Below, piece after piece: positions 20,814-27,760 of a DNA stretch of 37,979 nucleotides; position 1 is the stretch's first letter; each line of letters begins with the position of its first letter. Source of the stretch: Aeromicrobium sp. GTDB taxonomy: Bacteria; Actinomycetota; Actinomycetes; Propionibacteriales; Nocardioidaceae. The stretch lies in the NCBI GenBank assembly GCA_025965175.1, contig JAOPXL010000025.1, positions 1-37,979 on the forward strand. The letters run 5' to 3'. The notes under the pieces are model-generated. The model was given only the letters and a program-made list of their open reading frames with translations. It had not been told where the DNA came from and did not search any database. Position numbers and translations under genes: made by a program.

Positions 20814-21725
20814 TCAGAACAGGGCCGTCGCCAGGGCCCGCCGGGCCGACATGACGGCCGGATCGGCGATGCCGACGACCGTGAACAGCTCCAGCATGCG
20901 CTCCCGCACCTGGTCGCGCTCGTCACCCGAGGTCCGCCGGACGACGTCGAGCAGCCGCAGGAAGGCGTCCTCGACGTTGCCGCCGCTGATGTCGAGGTCG
21001 GCGACGAGCAGCTGGGCCGGTGCGTCGTCCGGGTCGTCGGCGGCTGCCTTGCGCGCCGCCTGCAGGTCGGCGCCGGCGATGCGGGACAGCCACTTGACGC
21101 GGGCCAGCCGCTCGGCGATCTCGACGTCGGCGGGGTACTGCACGCGCAGCTTCTCGTACTCGGCGACCGCCGTCTCGAAGTCGCTCGCCATGAACGCCTC
21201 CTCGGCCGCCGCGAACCGCGGGTCCTCCGGCGGCTCGACCTCACCCCGGGCCTCCGGCGACGCGGCGCCGACCGGCTGGGCCCGCCCGGCCAGGCCGTTG
21301 GCCGCCGCGACGTTGACGAGCTCGTCGAAGTAGCGGCGAACCTCGGCCTCCTCGACCGTGCCCTGGAACAGCGGGACCGGCTGGCCCTTGACCAGACCGG
21401 CGACGTACGGCACGCCCTGGACCTGCAGCGCCTGCGCGATCTGGGGGCTGGTGTCGACGTCGACACGAGCCAACAGGATCTGGCCGTCGTACGAGTCGAC
21501 GATCGTCGCGAGGGTGTCGTTGAAGGTCGAGCTCTGCGGCGCGCGCGAGGACCACAGCGACAGCACGACGACGTGCTGCATAGAGGCCTCGAGGGCGACG
21601 GTCTGGAAGGTCGCCTCGGTGATGTCGACGACATAGCTGCCACCCGTGGCGGCGGCCTGGGCCGGTCGGGCGGCCGGCTGCTTGAGGGCGGAGAGATCGA
21701 TGGCACCGGGACGCGAGAAGTTCAT
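20814..21725 (-). CDS. Thioredoxin-like TPR protein (CnoX/YbbN type)
   Basis: A 303-residue cytosolic protein. A thioredoxin-fold domain lies at about residues 30-140, with WSSRAPQS where WCGPC stands in thioredoxin, so both redox cysteines are lost. It has the cis-proline segment QGVPYVAGLVKGQPV. A TPR-like helical region follows (about 165-300: AAEEAFMASDFETAVAEYEKL and AQLLVADLDISGGNVEDAFL). E. coli CnoX, with the same architecture, is a holdase delivering clients to GroEL and DnaK; that role here is inferred. The start has the leaderless signature TACACT-N6-ATG. Confidence 0.88.
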   Translation of the reverse strand: MNFSRPGAIDLSALKQPAARPAQAAATGGSYVVDITEATFQTVALEASMQHVVVLSLWSSRAPQSSTFNDTLATIVDSYDGQILLARVDVDTSPQIAQALQVQGVPYVAGLVKGQPVPLFQGTVEEAEVRRYFDELVNVAAANGLAGRAQPVGAASPEARGEVEPPEDPRFAAAEEAFMASDFETAVAEYEKLRVQYPADVEIAERLARVKWLSRIAGADLQAARKAAADDPDDAPAQLLVADLDISGGNVEDAFLRLLDVVRRTSGDERDQVRERMLELFTVVGIADPAVMSARRALATALF

Positions 21726-21731
21726 GCCCTC

Positions 21732-21737
21732 AGTGTA
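21732..21737 (-). promoter_or_regulatory. Leaderless -10 element for the thioredoxin-TPR gene
   Basis: TACACT on the minus strand is followed by GAGGGC (6 bases) and ATG 21725. Confidence 0.5.
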
Positions 21738-21747
21738 GGAAGTCGAC

Positions 21748-22296
21748 CTACGAGCCTTCCATCAGCCGCTGCTCCATGGTCTTGCCACGCAGGCCGGACC
21801 GCTGGATCACGCGCTGGATCGTGAGGTCCCGCCCGTCGGGGTCGCCGATGAAGCGGATGTGCCGCAGCCCCTGGGCCTGGGCCGCGGACTCGAAGATGAA
21901 GTGTCCGTAGCCGAGCATCCGGCCCAGCAGCGGCTTCTCGACCGTGATGTCCAGGATGCGGGTGATGGGCATCGTGGCGATGCGGACCGTGAAGACCCCC
22001 GTCATGCGGAAGACCCTCATGTTGGTGATGACGAACACATCGCGCTGCTCGCGCGCGGAGAGATAGACGGCATGCACCGCGACCCCGCCGGCCAGAAGCA
22101 GGAAGAACCAGCCGAGCTGGATCGGTCCGACGAGCGCCAGGACCACTGCCAGACCGGCTCCCAACGCCTCGACGGTGGGCCGCCAGAACACGATCCGGTG
22201 GTGTCGGACGAGGTCGATGACGATCTCCCCCTCGTCGCCGAGCAGGTGCGCGTCGACGTCCTGCTCGGGCAGCCGATCGAGCAGGGCCCGGATCAT
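21748..22296 (-). CDS. PH-domain (bPH2-type) membrane protein
   Basis: A 182-residue protein with the layout of bacterial PH-domain membrane proteins. It has an N-terminal cytosolic stretch ending in EIVIDLVRHHRIVFWRP, two closely spaced membrane helices (VEALGAGLAVVLALVGPI and GWFFLLLAGGVAVHAVYL), and a beta-rich domain beginning DVFVITNMRVFRMTGVFTVR with PITRILDITVEKPLLGRMLG. The role is unknown; in other bacteria related proteins affect cell-envelope or toxin resistance. The start is 7 bases after the stop of a tiny membrane-protein gene, so the two form an operon. The thioredoxin-TPR gene follows on the same strand but has its own promoter. Confidence 0.85.
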   Translation of the reverse strand: MIRALLDRLPEQDVDAHLLGDEGEIVIDLVRHHRIVFWRPTVEALGAGLAVVLALVGPIQLGWFFLLLAGGVAVHAVYLSAREQRDVFVITNMRVFRMTGVFTVRIATMPITRILDITVEKPLLGRMLGYGHFIFESAAQAQGLRHIRFIGDPDGRDLTIQRVIQRSGLRGKTMEQRLMEGS

Positions 22297-22303
22297 CGTG
22301 GAC

Positions 22304-22462
22304 CTATGCGACGAGCTCGTTGACGAAGATGCCGATCTGCTTGAAGGCGTCCATGATCGCCCCGGAGGCATCGCTCACGGCGTCGGCGGCGCCCTCGGGG
22401 GCCGTCAACAGGTAGTAGATGACGAAGCCGACAACGAGCAGCGTGATGACTTTTTTCAGCAC
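22304..22462 (-). CDS. 52-residue single-pass membrane protein
   Basis: It starts at GTG 22462 (VLKKVITLLVVGFVIYYLL) with a lysine pair before one transmembrane helix, then a mildly amphipathic tail (GAADAVSDASGAIMDAFKQ). A GGGGG run lies just before the GTG. CACAAT also sits exactly 6 bases upstream, so leaderless initiation is possible. It is immediately followed by the PH-domain gene; small proteins of this form accompany such genes in related actinobacteria as far as I recall. A longer reading with an upstream start would lack any conserved look. Confidence 0.75.
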   Translation of the reverse strand: MLKKVITLLVVGFVIYYLLTAPEGAADAVSDASGAIMDAFKQIGIFVNELVA

Positions 22463-22526
22463 GCCCCCATTGTGGTCAGGAGTCCCGCGCGATCCGTGGA
22501 GGCGCGCCGGGGCCCCCGCCGCAGCC

Positions 22527-23489
22527 TCAGAGCTGCTCGACGAGGGTGTCGGCGGCCGCGAACGGATCCGTGCTGCCGTCGAGGACCTGTGCTGCAAGGG
22601 TGTCGAGGCGGGCGTCGCCCGACAAGTGGGAGAAGCGGGACTGGACCTCGGTCAGCGCGAGCGCCTCGATCTCTCGACGTACGCGCGCCAGTCGGCGTCG
22701 AGTCAGCTCGCCGGACTCCTCGAGGTGCAGGCGGTGCGCGAGGACCTCGTCGACGACCTCGGCGACGCCCTCCCCTGTCGTCGCCGTGGTGAGCAGGATC
22801 GGCGGCTTCCACGAGCCGTCGGCGCGATCGGTCATCGCGATCACCGATCGCAGCTCGCGGCGGGTCGACTGGGCGCCGTCACGGTCGGCCTTGTTGACGA
22901 CGAACACGTCGCCGATCTCGAGGATCCCCGCCTTGGCGGCCTGGATCCCGTCGCCCATCCCCGGGGCCAGCAGCACCAGGGTCGTGTCGGCGAGCCCGGC
23001 GATCTCGACCTCGGACTGGCCGACACCCACGGTCTCGACGAGCACGACGTCGCACCCGGCCGCGTCGAGCACCCGCAAAGCCTGCGGGGCCGAGGCGGAC
23101 AGCCCACCGAGGTGGCCCCGGCTCGCCATCGACCGGATGTAGACACCCTCGTCGGTCGCGTGGTCCTGCATCCGGACGCGATCGCCCAGCAGGGCGCCGC
23201 CGGAGAAGGGTGAGGTGGGGTCGACCGCCAGGACTCCGACCCGCTTGCCCAGCGCCCGCAGGGCCGACACGAGCGCCGAGGTCGACGTCGACTTGCCGAC
23301 GCCGGGCGAGCCCGTGATCCCGACGATGTGAGCACCACCGGCCAGGGGCGCGAGGGCAGCGCTGACCTCCCGCAGGGAGGGCGATCGGTCCTCGACCAGC
23401 GAGATCAGTCGCGCCACCGCCCGGGGCTCACCGGCCCGGGCTCGTTCCACGAGCTCGGGCACGGGGATGGCGCGACTGCCTCTCGACAC
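22527..23489 (-). CDS. meaB: Acyl-CoA mutase-associated GTPase MeaB
   Basis: A 320-residue G3E-family GTPase that protects and loads B12 into methylmalonyl-type CoA mutases. It has the P-loop GITGSPGVGKST (58-69), VLAVDPTSPFSGGALLGDR, MQDHATDEGVYIRSMASRGH, VLVETVGVGQSEVEIA, LLAPGMGDGIQAAKAGILEI, and VVNKADRDGA as the guanine-specificity motif. The start is GTG 23489, 10 bases after the thiolase stop, so the two are co-transcribed. Clients are a methylmalonyl-CoA mutase elsewhere and/or the ethylmalonyl-CoA mutase at the right edge of this window. Confidence 0.95.
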   Translation of the reverse strand: MSRGSRAIPVPELVERARAGEPRAVARLISLVEDRSPSLREVSAALAPLAGGAHIVGITGSPGVGKSTSTSALVSALRALGKRVGVLAVDPTSPFSGGALLGDRVRMQDHATDEGVYIRSMASRGHLGGLSASAPQALRVLDAAGCDVVLVETVGVGQSEVEIAGLADTTLVLLAPGMGDGIQAAKAGILEIGDVFVVNKADRDGAQSTRRELRSVIAMTDRADGSWKPPILLTTATTGEGVAEVVDEVLAHRLHLEESGELTRRRLARVRREIEALALTEVQSRFSHLSGDARLDTLAAQVLDGSTDPFAAADTLVEQL

Positions 23490-23499
23490 TGCTGGGGTG

Positions 23500-24690
23500 C
23501 TACTTCTTGGGGACGCGGACGATCAGGGCGTCGCCCTGGCCGCCGCCACCGCACAGGGCGGCTGCGCCGACTCCGCCTCCACGGCGGCCGAGCTCGAGCG
23601 CGAGGTGCAGCACCAGGCGTGCACCGCTGGCGCCGATGGGGTGACCCAGCGCGATCGCGCCACCATTGACGTTGACGACGTCCTCGCTGATGCCGAGCTC
23701 GCCCGTGCTGGCGATGCCCACCGCGGCGAACGCCTCGTTGATCTCGACGAGGTCGAGGTCGGCGGGCGTGATGCCCTCCTTCTCGCACGCCTGGACGATC
23801 GCGTTGGCCGGCTGGCTCTGCAGGCTCGAGTCGGGACCGGCGACAGTGCCGGCCGCACCGATCTCGGCGATCCACGACAGGCCGAGCTCCTCGGCCTTGG
23901 ACTTGCTCATGACCACGACCGCGGCGGCGCCGTCGGAGATCTGGCTGGCGGAGCCGGCCGTGATGGTGCCGCTCTTGTCGAACGCGGGGCGCAGCTTGCC
24001 GAGCGACTCGGTCGTCGTGTCACCACGCACGCCCTCGTCGGCCGCGACCACGATGGGGTCGCCCTTGCGGGTCGGGATCTCGACGGGCACGATCTCCTCG
24101 TCGAAGACGCCGTTCTTCTGCGCCACGGCGGCCTTCTGGTGCGAGGCCGCGCTGAAGGCATCCTGCTGCTCGCGCGTGAACTTCTGCTTCTCGGCGTTGA
24201 TCTGTTCGGTCAGGCCACCCATGGCCTGGTCGGTCAGCGCGTCCCACAGGCCGTCCGCGGCCATGTGGTCGACGAGCTTGGTGTCGCCGTACTTGGTGCC
24301 CTCGCGGGATCCCAGCAGCATGTGGGGCGCCTGCGTCATCGACTCCTGCCCACCGGCGACGACGATGTCGAACTCGCCGGCGCGGATCAGCTGGTCGGCC
24401 AGGGCGATCGCGTTGAGGCCCGACAGGCAGACCTTGTTGATCGTCAGGGCCGGGACGTTGAGCGGGATCCCGCCCTTGTGCGCCGCCTGGCGGGCCGGGA
24501 TCTGGCCCGCCCCGGCCTGCAGGACCTGGCCCATGATGACGTACTCGACCTGCTCGCCCGAGACGCCGGCCTTCTCGAGGGCGCCCTTGATGGCGAGACC
24601 TCCGAGGTCGGATCCGGAGAGGGTCTTGAGACCGCCGAGGAGGCGACCGATTGGGGTGCGTGCACCGGCGACGATGACGGACTGGGTCAT
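23500..24690 (-). CDS. Acetyl-CoA C-acetyltransferase (thiolase)
   Basis: A 396-residue thiolase of normal length. It has nucleophile Cys88 in [11 protein letters not shown], the VEINEAFAA motif, His350 in [17 protein letters not shown] and Cys380 in [14 protein letters not shown]. It condenses two acetyl-CoA to acetoacetyl-CoA or runs in reverse. The ATG at 24690 has AAGGAG about 8 bases upstream. It heads an operon with meaB and is divergent from the epimerase gene. This thiolase-MeaB-epimerase neighbourhood matches what I recall from Streptomyces (the SCO5398-SCO5400 area), there next to the Scy/FilP coiled-coil genes. Confidence 0.94.
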   Translation of the reverse strand: MTQSVIVAGARTPIGRLLGGLKTLSGSDLGGLAIKGALEKAGVSGEQVEYVIMGQVLQAGAGQIPARQAAHKGGIPLNVPALTINKVCLSGLNAIALADQLIRAGEFDIVVAGGQESMTQAPHMLLGSREGTKYGDTKLVDHMAADGLWDALTDQAMGGLTEQINAEKQKFTREQQDAFSAASHQKAAVAQKNGVFDEEIVPVEIPTRKGDPIVVAADEGVRGDTTTESLGKLRPAFDKSGTITAGSASQISDGAAAVVVMSKSKAEELGLSWIAEIGAAGTVAGPDSSLQSQPANAIVQACEKEGITPADLDLVEINEAFAAVGIASTGELGISEDVVNVNGGAIALGHPIGASGARLVLHLALELGRRGGGVGAAALCGGGGQGDALIVRVPKK

Positions 24691-24737
24691 GAGAGGAGCT
24701 CCTTCGAAGACAGCCTTGGAGAAAGACAGTGGTCTCC

Positions 24738-24762
24738 ACTTTACGCAGAAGTAACCTCGCGG
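24738..24762 (-). promoter_or_regulatory. Probable thiolase promoter with overlapping TTAC-N6-GTAA palindrome
   Basis: On the minus strand a -10-like TAAAGT occupies 24743-24738. It overlaps the inverted repeat TTAC-GCAGAA-GTAA at 24741-24754. The adjoining AGTAACCTCGCGG (24750-24762) matches AGTAACATCGCGG in front of ccr at 12 of 13 positions. This suggests a shared operator, but the evidence is slight. Confidence 0.35.
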
Positions 24763-24810
24763 GGACCTCGGTGTGCGATGGATCACCCGTCGTCCCCCTC
24801 GGCCGTGCCA

Positions 24811-24816
24811 TACCCT
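24811..24816 (+). promoter_or_regulatory. Leaderless -10 element for the epimerase gene
   Basis: TACCCT is followed by 7 bases and ATG 24824 with no ribosome site. Confidence 0.45.
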
Positions 24817-24823
24817 CGTCTGC

Positions 24824-25273
24824 ATGACGTCCCCGCTGGTCCCCGACCACCTGCTGCTCACGATCGACCACGTCGGCATTGCCGTGCCCGACCTCGACGA
24901 CGCACTGGAGTTCTACGCGTCGACGTTCGGTCTCCATTCGGTGCACGAGGAGGTCAATGAGGAGCAGGGCGTCCGCGAGGCGATGCTCGCGGTCGGCGAC
25001 TCCGACACTCGCATCCAGCTCCTGGCCCCGCTGAGCGAGGAGTCCACGATCGCCAAGTTCATCGCGCGCAACGGCCAAGGCATCCAGCAGCTGGCCTACC
25101 GCGTCGCCGACATCGAGGCCGTCTCGGCCATCCTGCGCGAGCGCGGCGTCCGGCTCCTCTACGACGCCCCCAAGCGCGGCACGTCGGACTCCCGGGTCAA
25201 CTTCGTGCACCCGAAGGATGCCGGCGGAGTCCTCGTCGAGCTCGTCGAGCCGGCCGCCGCAGCATCGCACTGA
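24824..25273 (+). CDS. mce: Methylmalonyl-CoA/ethylmalonyl-CoA epimerase (VOC fold)
   Basis: A 149-residue glyoxalase/VOC-fold epimerase. It starts at ATG 24824, giving [20 protein letters not shown]. Metal-ligand positions of known epimerases can be read as His16 (DHVGIAV), Gln65 (RIQLLAPL), Gln89 (GIQQLAYRV, where the usual residue is His) and Glu139 (GVLVELVEP). The C-terminal [20 protein letters not shown] and [10 protein letters not shown] are typical of the actinobacterial branch. It interconverts the R and S epimers that link Ccr/propionyl-CoA carboxylase products to the B12-dependent mutases. Divergent from the thiolase-meaB operon. Confidence 0.92.
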   Translation: MTSPLVPDHLLLTIDHVGIAVPDLDDALEFYASTFGLHSVHEEVNEEQGVREAMLAVGDSDTRIQLLAPLSEESTIAKFIARNGQGIQQLAYRVADIEAVSAILRERGVRLLYDAPKRGTSDSRVNFVHPKDAGGVLVELVEPAAAASH

Positions 25274-25289
25274 CCCTTAGGGACACGTT

Positions 25290-26030
25290 TCAGGGCCGCG
25301 ACGCCTCCGGGAGGTCGATCTGGGCGACGACGTCGACGACCGGGTCCCCGGCGATGCGTTCGACGACCCAGTGCCGTCCGATCTCGGAGCCACAGGCGGT
25401 CATCGGGGCGCCCGCAGCGATGCAGCCGAGGTTGAGCACGCCGTCCCGCTTGATCTCGATCCGGCTCCCCAACCCCATTTGGCCCTCGAACGTGAGGGGC
25501 GTCAGCAGCGCCAGGGCGCGTCCCGGAGCGGATGGTCGGGTCTTGATGACGGTTCCCTCGACCGCGTACGTCAGCACGACGGAGGTCGCCGGCTCGGCGA
25601 AGGTGAACCTGTGAGTCTCCCCCTTGCCCAGCGGCCTGCCGAGACCCGGTGCGGCACGCCCGTCGGCGCGGACCCGCAGCTCGGCCACGCGGGGGTCGAA
25701 CCCCTCGGCGGGAGCTTCACGAGTCGGGATCGACACGGTCAGGCTTGCACGAGCGCTGGCGAAGCTGAGCCGCTGCACGACGTCCACCGAGTCCTCGGAG
25801 CCGACAGCCACAGTCGACCGCACTCCCGGCGCGGCGGAGTTCTCGCCACCCGAGAGGCGCCAGCTGCCGAAGGCCACCACGGCGATCACGACGCCCGCCG
25901 CCAATGCCGACCAGCGATGACGGCGCAGCGGGTTCCGGACGGCTGCACGGTGCTGCGCCGCGGGCAGGGACGTCTCGGGCACTGCTGCTCGGCCGGGCCT
26001 GACCCGGCGATTGCCCCTCCACGTCACCAT
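25290..26030 (-). CDS. Membrane-anchored protein of unknown function
   Basis: A 246-residue protein. A basic N-terminal cytosolic segment (about 38 residues) is followed by one membrane helix (WSALAAGVVIAVVAFGSW) and an extracytoplasmic domain that looks beta-rich. Two cysteines lie close together near the C-terminus (LGCIAAGAPMTACGSE) and could form a disulfide. The ATG at 26030 has GAGGAA about 6 bases upstream. It is divergent from the secreted DUF4397-sortase pair and shares their intergenic region; a TAGAAT hexamer at 26078-26083 (minus) may be its -10. I recognise no family. Confidence 0.75.
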   Translation of the reverse strand: MVTWRGNRRVRPGRAAVPETSLPAAQHRAAVRNPLRRHRWSALAAGVVIAVVAFGSWRLSGGENSAAPGVRSTVAVGSEDSVDVVQRLSFASARASLTVSIPTREAPAEGFDPRVAELRVRADGRAAPGLGRPLGKGETHRFTFAEPATSVVLTYAVEGTVIKTRPSAPGRALALLTPLTFEGQMGLGSRIEIKRDGVLNLGCIAAGAPMTACGSEIGRHWVVERIAGDPVVDVVAQIDLPEASRP

Positions 26031-26086
26031 GGCGATTCCTCGTTGCGTTCGCCCCGAGAGTCCTGCAGCTAGCGACGATTCTACCG

Positions 26087-26115
26087 GTGACAGCTCGACC
26101 GGAGCTTCCTATACT
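26087..26115 (+). promoter_or_regulatory. Sigma-A-like promoter of the DUF4397-sortase operon
   Basis: A -35 GTGACA (26087-26092), a 17-base spacer and a -10 TATACT (26110-26115) give a near-consensus promoter. Transcription should begin near 26122, leaving a leader of about 44 bases with GAGGTG before ATG 26166. It is the best canonical promoter in the window. Confidence 0.65.
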
Positions 26116-26165
26116 TGAGGTTCGTCTCGGGCCCCCCTCGGGACTTCTTCCGAGGTGCATCTGCC

Positions 26166-27023
26166 ATGTCTCTGCCGGTGGCGACGAGAACGTGCCGGGC
26201 CGGCGCCCTGCTGACCCTGGCCGCCGCGCTGGTCGCGGCACCCTCGGCGGGCGGGATCGCGGCCTCGGCCGCCGATCCGACCAGCCAGGTCTTCATCGTC
26301 CAGGGTGTGCCCGGCTCCACGGTGGACGTCGAGGTCGACGGTGACGAGGTCGAGACGTCGGCGGCGGCGAGGGCCGTCCTCGGACCGGTGGACCTGCCGT
26401 CCGGGCAGCACACCGTCACCTTCACATCCGCGGACTGGACGGTCAAGAAGTCATTCGACGCCTCCAGGCCCAGCATGGACATCGTCCTGCACTGGCCCGC
26501 CGATCCCGCGAAGCAGCCCGAGACGACGGTGTTCACCAACGACGTCAGCGCCGCTGCCACCGGGATGGGCCGCCTGACGGTCGCCCACACCGCCGTGGTC
26601 CCGCCCGCCGACGTACGCGTGGACAAGAAGGTGCTGTTCGCCAACATCGCGAACGGCGAGTTCATCACCGCCGAGGTGCCACCCGACACCTATTCCGTCG
26701 ACATCGTGCCGACGGGCGGCTCCTCGCCGCTGCTCGGACCGATCGACCTCGACGTCAAGGCCGACGCCCTCACGAGGGTCTTCGCGATCGGTCAGCCGAA
26801 GGAAGGCAGCATGGACGCCATCGTCCAGGTGCTGCCGTTGGGCCGGGGGGGATCGGGCAGTCCGGGGATGGTGGATGCTGGCTCCGCGGGGCTCGTCGCC
26901 CCGGGGCGTTCCGACGACCAACGTGAGGGGCCGCAGACCGCAGTCGCGGCCGTCGGTGTCCTCGCGGCCGCGATCGTCGGTGCGGCGATCGCGGCCGTCA
27001 GAGGTGCGCGGCGCCGGGTCTAG
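26166..27023 (+). CDS. Secreted/surface DUF4397-type protein
   Basis: A 285-residue protein. A signal peptide covers about residues 1-35 (basic start, then AGALLTLAAALVAAPSAGG). The mature part consists of repeated Ig-like beta segments of the DUF4397 type (VFIVQGVPGSTVDVEVDG, LPSGQHTVTF, and again LTVAHTAVVPPADVRVDKK, ANGEFITAEVPPDTYSVDI). A glycine-rich linker and a C-terminal hydrophobic helix (AVAAVGVLAAAIVGAAIAAV) with a basic tail (RGARRRV) follow. No LPxTG-like motif precedes the helix. Followed after 8 bases by a class F sortase, a pairing common in actinobacteria. Family assignment rests on pattern recognition. Confidence 0.8.
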   Translation: MSLPVATRTCRAGALLTLAAALVAAPSAGGIAASAADPTSQVFIVQGVPGSTVDVEVDGDEVETSAAARAVLGPVDLPSGQHTVTFTSADWTVKKSFDASRPSMDIVLHWPADPAKQPETTVFTNDVSAAATGMGRLTVAHTAVVPPADVRVDKKVLFANIANGEFITAEVPPDTYSVDIVPTGGSSPLLGPIDLDVKADALTRVFAIGQPKEGSMDAIVQVLPLGRGGSGSPGMVDAGSAGLVAPGRSDDQREGPQTAVAAVGVLAAAIVGAAIAAVRGARRRV

Positions 27024-27031
27024 GTGATCTC

Positions 27032-27679
27032 ATGCGGCCGGGCGGCTGGTCACGTGCACGGTGGTCCGGCCTGGCGTCGGCCCTCGTCCTCCTCACCGCG
27101 CTGGTGCTTGCCGCCCTGACCAGGCCGGTGGCCCCGGCCGGGCGAGGCGGGCCCACAGTCCCGTCGACCGTGTCATCGGCCGCCCTGGGCAGACCTGCCG
27201 ACTCGCAGGTCCGGACCGAGCGCCCGGACACCCTCTGGCTGCCCAGCGGCGTCTCGATGCAGGTGGACGTCGTGGCGACGGTCGGGAACGGCGTGCTCGG
27301 CCTCCCGTCCGACGTCGATCGGGCGGGCTGGTGGGACGGGGGCTCCCGGATCGGCGACCCGTTCGGCGCCATCGTCCTGGCGGCTCACGTGGACTCGATC
27401 TCGAAGGGGGTGGGACCGTTCGCCGAGCTGCTGGGAGCCAGGCCCGGCCAACGGATCCGCGTGGCCGGCTCCGGCTCCGACCAGACGTTCGAGATCGTGT
27501 CGGTGCGGCTGGCCCCCCGTGCGTCGTTGTCGGCGGACACCGCCCTCTTCTCGGTCCACCAGCCGCTTCGCCTGATCCTCATCACGTGCGCAGGCCCGTT
27601 CGACGCCGACCGCGGCGGCTACCGGGACAACCTGATCGTGGCGGCCGACCCGGTCGGGCACCTCAGATCCACCGACTGA
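27032..27679 (+). CDS. Class F sortase
   Basis: A 215-residue membrane-anchored cysteine transpeptidase. The N-terminal membrane helix is LASALVLLTALVLAAL. The sortase barrel begins at SGVSMQVDVVATV. The catalytic residues are His119 (LAAHVDS), Cys186 (ILITCAGPF) and Arg198 (GGYRDNLIV). The short length and the ITCAGPF motif point to class F. AGGTG before ATG 27032 serves as ribosome site, and the gene is in one operon with the DUF4397 protein. Its substrate is unclear, because the neighbouring protein lacks a recognisable sorting motif. Confidence 0.92.
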   Translation: MRPGGWSRARWSGLASALVLLTALVLAALTRPVAPAGRGGPTVPSTVSSAALGRPADSQVRTERPDTLWLPSGVSMQVDVVATVGNGVLGLPSDVDRAGWWDGGSRIGDPFGAIVLAAHVDSISKGVGPFAELLGARPGQRIRVAGSGSDQTFEIVSVRLAPRASLSADTALFSVHQPLRLILITCAGPFDADRGGYRDNLIVAADPVGHLRSTD

Positions 27680-27712
27680 GGTCGGGATCACAGTCGCGCG
27701 CGGTAGCCGGGA

Positions 27713-27732
27713 ATGTTAACGGTTAGTAACAT
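27713..27732. promoter_or_regulatory. Inverted repeat ATGTTA-N8-TAACAT at the ccr promoter
   Basis: Perfect 6-base arms (27713-27718 and 27727-27732) lie in an unusually AT-rich stretch 28 bases before the ccr start. The right arm TAACAT can also serve as a -10. A start near 27739 would leave a short leader carrying GAAGGA. This looks like an operator for a repressor that covers the -10. The identity of the regulator is unknown. Confidence 0.45.
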
Positions 27733-27760
27733 CGCGGAGACCCCGACCGAAGGATCCCCC

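Noticed and set aside
19712-21706. A single 664-residue frame spanning the membrane protein and part of the thioredoxin gene
   Set aside because: The N-terminal half is Ser/Arg/Pro-rich nonsense antiphase to the thioredoxin-TPR gene. Real coding begins at 20710.
25262-25300. Possible terminator between the epimerase and the convergent unknown gene
   Set aside because: CCCTTAGGG is too short and imperfect to support a hairpin in a 16-base gap.
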